NCBI GenBank assembly: GCA_002929135.1
Contig: PESC01000019.1
Span: 1-64,000, forward strand
Source of the DNA: Methylomonas sp.
GTDB lineage: Bacteria > Pseudomonadota > Gammaproteobacteria > Methylococcales > Methylomonadaceae
DNA length: 64,000 nt
Direction: 5' to 3'
A model generated the notes under the pieces. It had not been told where the DNA came from. It saw only the letters and a program-made list of their open reading frames with translations, and ran no database searches. Below are positions 62,190-64,000 of this stretch, piece after piece. The stretch's first letter is position 1, and every line of letters begins with the position of its first letter. The translations under genes and the position numbers were made by a program.

Positions 62190-63483
62190 CTTCATTGCCT
62201 TGATCGGCCTTTCAGGCTTGATCGCATCGGGCCAGGTCTGGGCAGGGCCAGGCATCAAACATTGGCAAACCCAACAAGGCGCCCGGGTGTATTACGTCAA
62301 CACGCCCAGCCTACCGATGATCGATGTCCGGGTGATTTTCGATGCCGGTAGCGCACGCGACGGCCAGCAACAGGGGGTTGCAGCCTTGACTTCGGCACTG
62401 TTCGACACCGGCGCAGGGGCATGGAATGCCGATGCCATTGCCGAGCGTTTCGAATCGGTTGGTGCCGTCTTTTCATCGAGTGTGTCGGAAGACAATGCCT
62501 GGCTGTCCTTGCGCACATTGAGCGACAAGACCATGGCTGCCACAGCGATCGAAACCTTTGACGCTGTACTGTCAAAACCAACATTCGGTGCAGCGGATTT
62601 CGAACGGGAAAAAACCCGAATGCTGGCAGGACTCAAGCATCGGGAAGAATCGCCGGGCGCCATTGCCCGTATCGCTTTTCAGAAGGCGCTTTATGGCGAT
62701 CACCCGTATGCCCACCCCGAGGAAGGCTTCATCGACACGGTGTCCGCCATTCAGGTGTCAGACATCCAACGCTTTTATGACAACCATTACATTGCCAACA
62801 ATGCGGTCGTCGTCATCGTAGGCGACATTGCCGAAGACCCTGCGCGGGAACTGGCCCAATCGCTGGTATCGCATCTCAAAACCGGTCACAAGCCCGAGGA
62901 CATTCCGCAGGTAACCCTGCCAAAGCAGGCGAGTGCACAACACATTGCGTTCCCGTCCAGCCAGACCCATGTACTCGTCGGCTTGCCGGGCAAACACCGC
63001 AAAGACCCGGATTACTTCCCGCTGTATGTCGGCAACCACATTCTGGGCGGTGGCGCTCTGGTTTCCCGCCTGTTCGAGGAGGTACGGGAAAAACGCGGCC
63101 TGGCCTACAGTGCATCCAGCCAGTTCTCGCCGATGTATCGGGAAGGGCCTTTCGCCATCAGCTTGCAAACCCGCAACGACCAGACCAAACAGGCACTTGC
63201 CGTGGTCGATGAAACCTTGCAGACCTTCATCGACCACGGCCCGGAAGAAGCCGAGCTGACAGCCGCCAAAAACAACATCATCGGCGGATTTGCACTCAGA
63301 ACCGATACCAACGCCAAGCTGCTGGAATACGTGTCCATGATCGGGTTTTACCAGCAACCGCTCGATTACCTCGACACCTTCCCCAGCAAAGTGGCCGCAG
63401 TGACGGCAGCAGACGTGCAAAAGGCATTCAAGGCCCGCATCAGGCAGGACTTGATGCAAACCATCACTGTCGGCGGCGAATGA
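62179..63483 (+). CDS. M16 peptidase-like partner, no zinc motif
   Basis: A 434-residue M16-family protein with a signal peptide (residues 1-22, ending VWA). The HxxEH site is absent; the matching segment reads VAALTSALFDTGAG. The C-terminal substrate region (RLFEEVREKRGLAYSASS) is intact. Such paired inactive subunits form the second half of a heterodimeric M16B peptidase. Its stop overlaps rsmD by 4 bp. Confidence 0.92.
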   Translation: MRFNFIALIGLSGLIASGQVWAGPGIKHWQTQQGARVYYVNTPSLPMIDVRVIFDAGSARDGQQQGVAALTSALFDTGAGAWNADAIAERFESVGAVFSSSVSEDNAWLSLRTLSDKTMAATAIETFDAVLSKPTFGAADFEREKTRMLAGLKHREESPGAIARIAFQKALYGDHPYAHPEEGFIDTVSAIQVSDIQRFYDNHYIANNAVVVIVGDIAEDPARELAQSLVSHLKTGHKPEDIPQVTLPKQASAQHIAFPSSQTHVLVGLPGKHRKDPDYFPLYVGNHILGGGALVSRLFEEVREKRGLAYSASSQFSPMYREGPFAISLQTRNDQTKQALAVVDETLQTFIDHGPEEAELTAAKNNIIGGFALRTDTNAKLLEYVSMIGFYQQPLDYLDTFPSKVAAVTAADVQKAFKARIRQDLMQTITVGGE

Positions 63484-64000
63484 GCAATACACTGCGCATC
63501 ATCGGTGGCGAATGGCGTAGCCGGGTCATTACCTTCAAAGACGCCGCCGACTTGCGCCCCACACCCGTCAGAGTACGGGAAACCCTGTTCAACTGGCTGA
63601 GGAACGATATCGTCGGCAGCCAGTGTCTCGATTTATTTGCCGGCAGCGGCGCCCTGGGCTTCGAAGCCGTATCCCGGGGGGCAAAGCACGTTGTTTTGGT
63701 GGACGCCAACCCGGATACCTGTCGTGAGCTGCAAGCAAACCAAGTCAAGCTCAAAACCGATGCCATCGAAATCGTCAATCAGGATGGCTTGGCCTACCTC
63801 AGGCAATCCCGCCATCGCTTCGATGTGGTGTTCGTCGACCCGCCTTTTCGCGATAATTACGCGGGCCTAGCCTGTAGCGCCTTGGCAGAATCCGATGTCA
63901 TCGCCGTCAGCGGCATCGTCTATGTAGAAACGGCGGCAGATTGCGTTTTCACGCCGCCTGAACGTTGGGCGCTTTTGAAACAGAAAACCGCAGGCGATGT
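63480..64000 (+). CDS. rsmD: 16S rRNA m2G966 methyltransferase RsmD (3' end cut by window)
   Basis: Methylates G966 of 16S rRNA. The first 173 residues are visible, with RIIGGEWRSR at the start, the SAM site DLFAGSGALGFEA and the catalytic FVDPPF. The frame is open at base 64000, so the C-terminal end, about 10-20 residues by family length, is outside the window. ATGA overlap with the preceding M16 gene. Confidence 0.95.
   Translation, partial: MSNTLRIIGGEWRSRVITFKDAADLRPTPVRVRETLFNWLRNDIVGSQCLDLFAGSGALGFEAVSRGAKHVVLVDANPDTCRELQANQVKLKTDAIEIVNQDGLAYLRQSRHRFDVVFVDPPFRDNYAGLACSALAESDVIAVSGIVYVETAADCVFTPPERWALLKQKTAGD

Overview
The window reads as a stretch of core chromosome from a free-living, respiring gammaproteobacterium of about 55-60% GC by eye. 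The evidence is the order rpsB-tsf-pyrH-frr-uppS-cdsA-dxr-rseP, the hemC-hemD-hemX-hemY cluster, and the presence of rpoS, glnD, lptE, dsbC and rlmKL. A c-type cytochrome P460 and many dispersed palindromic repeats would fit a methanotroph of the Methylococcales, but no methane oxidation gene is present, so that placement is inference. Nearly all of the window is coding. Many genes are joined by 4-bp ATGA/GTGA overlaps, which indicates compact operons.

Layout. 0.2-3 kb: orn (minus), an M48 membrane peptidase and rsgA. 3-9.6 kb: a cobalamin riboswitch followed by a corrin-ring operon (cbiA, cobM/cbiF, cbiX, cbiC, cbiD, fused cbiE-cbiT). A 24-codon leader ORF lies just before cbiA, and a palindromic repeat is translated in frame near the start of cbiET. 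9.7-13.7 kb: gloC, xseA with a YeeE/YedE-type transporter pair, and the Co/Ni exporter dmeF. 14-25.8 kb: glnD and map facing the rpsB-to-rseP operon, then dsbC. 25.9-31.2 kb: a GspE-type ATPase, moeA-mobB, a membrane J-domain protein and rpoS. 31.3-36.5 kb: a more accessory block with a Fic protein, cytochrome P460, an HDAC-like deacetylase, an unrecognised histidine-rich membrane protein and rluC. 36.6-44.2 kb: tRNA-Ser(GGA), zinc-free L31, cheB-cheD, a chemoreceptor, a 184-bp MITE-like element, a SulP transporter and a PIN-PhoH protein. 44.5-54.4 kb: grxD, holA, lptE, leuS, a zinc-ribbon protein, hemYXDC and acyP. 54.4-64 kb: rlmKL, an FKBP isomerase, a lipoprotein transglycosylase, a Cys-rich small protein overlapping a GIY-YIG protein, trpD2/cyoE, a pair of M16 peptidases and the start of rsmD, which is cut by the window end.

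The cofactor genes form a theme: B12 ring synthesis under riboswitch control, cobalt/nickel efflux, molybdenum cofactor completion (moeA, mobB) and the haem branch from porphobilinogen to uroporphyrinogen III with cyoE for haem O. I found no phage, CRISPR array or defence island. The most unusual content is the layered repeat landscape: a CTC-rich palindromic family (one copy inside a gene), a GGGAACC/ATCAATCGCG family in intergenic gaps, and a MITE with perfect 17-bp ends and an 11-bp target duplication. The histidine-rich membrane protein and the leader ORF are the other items most worth a second look.
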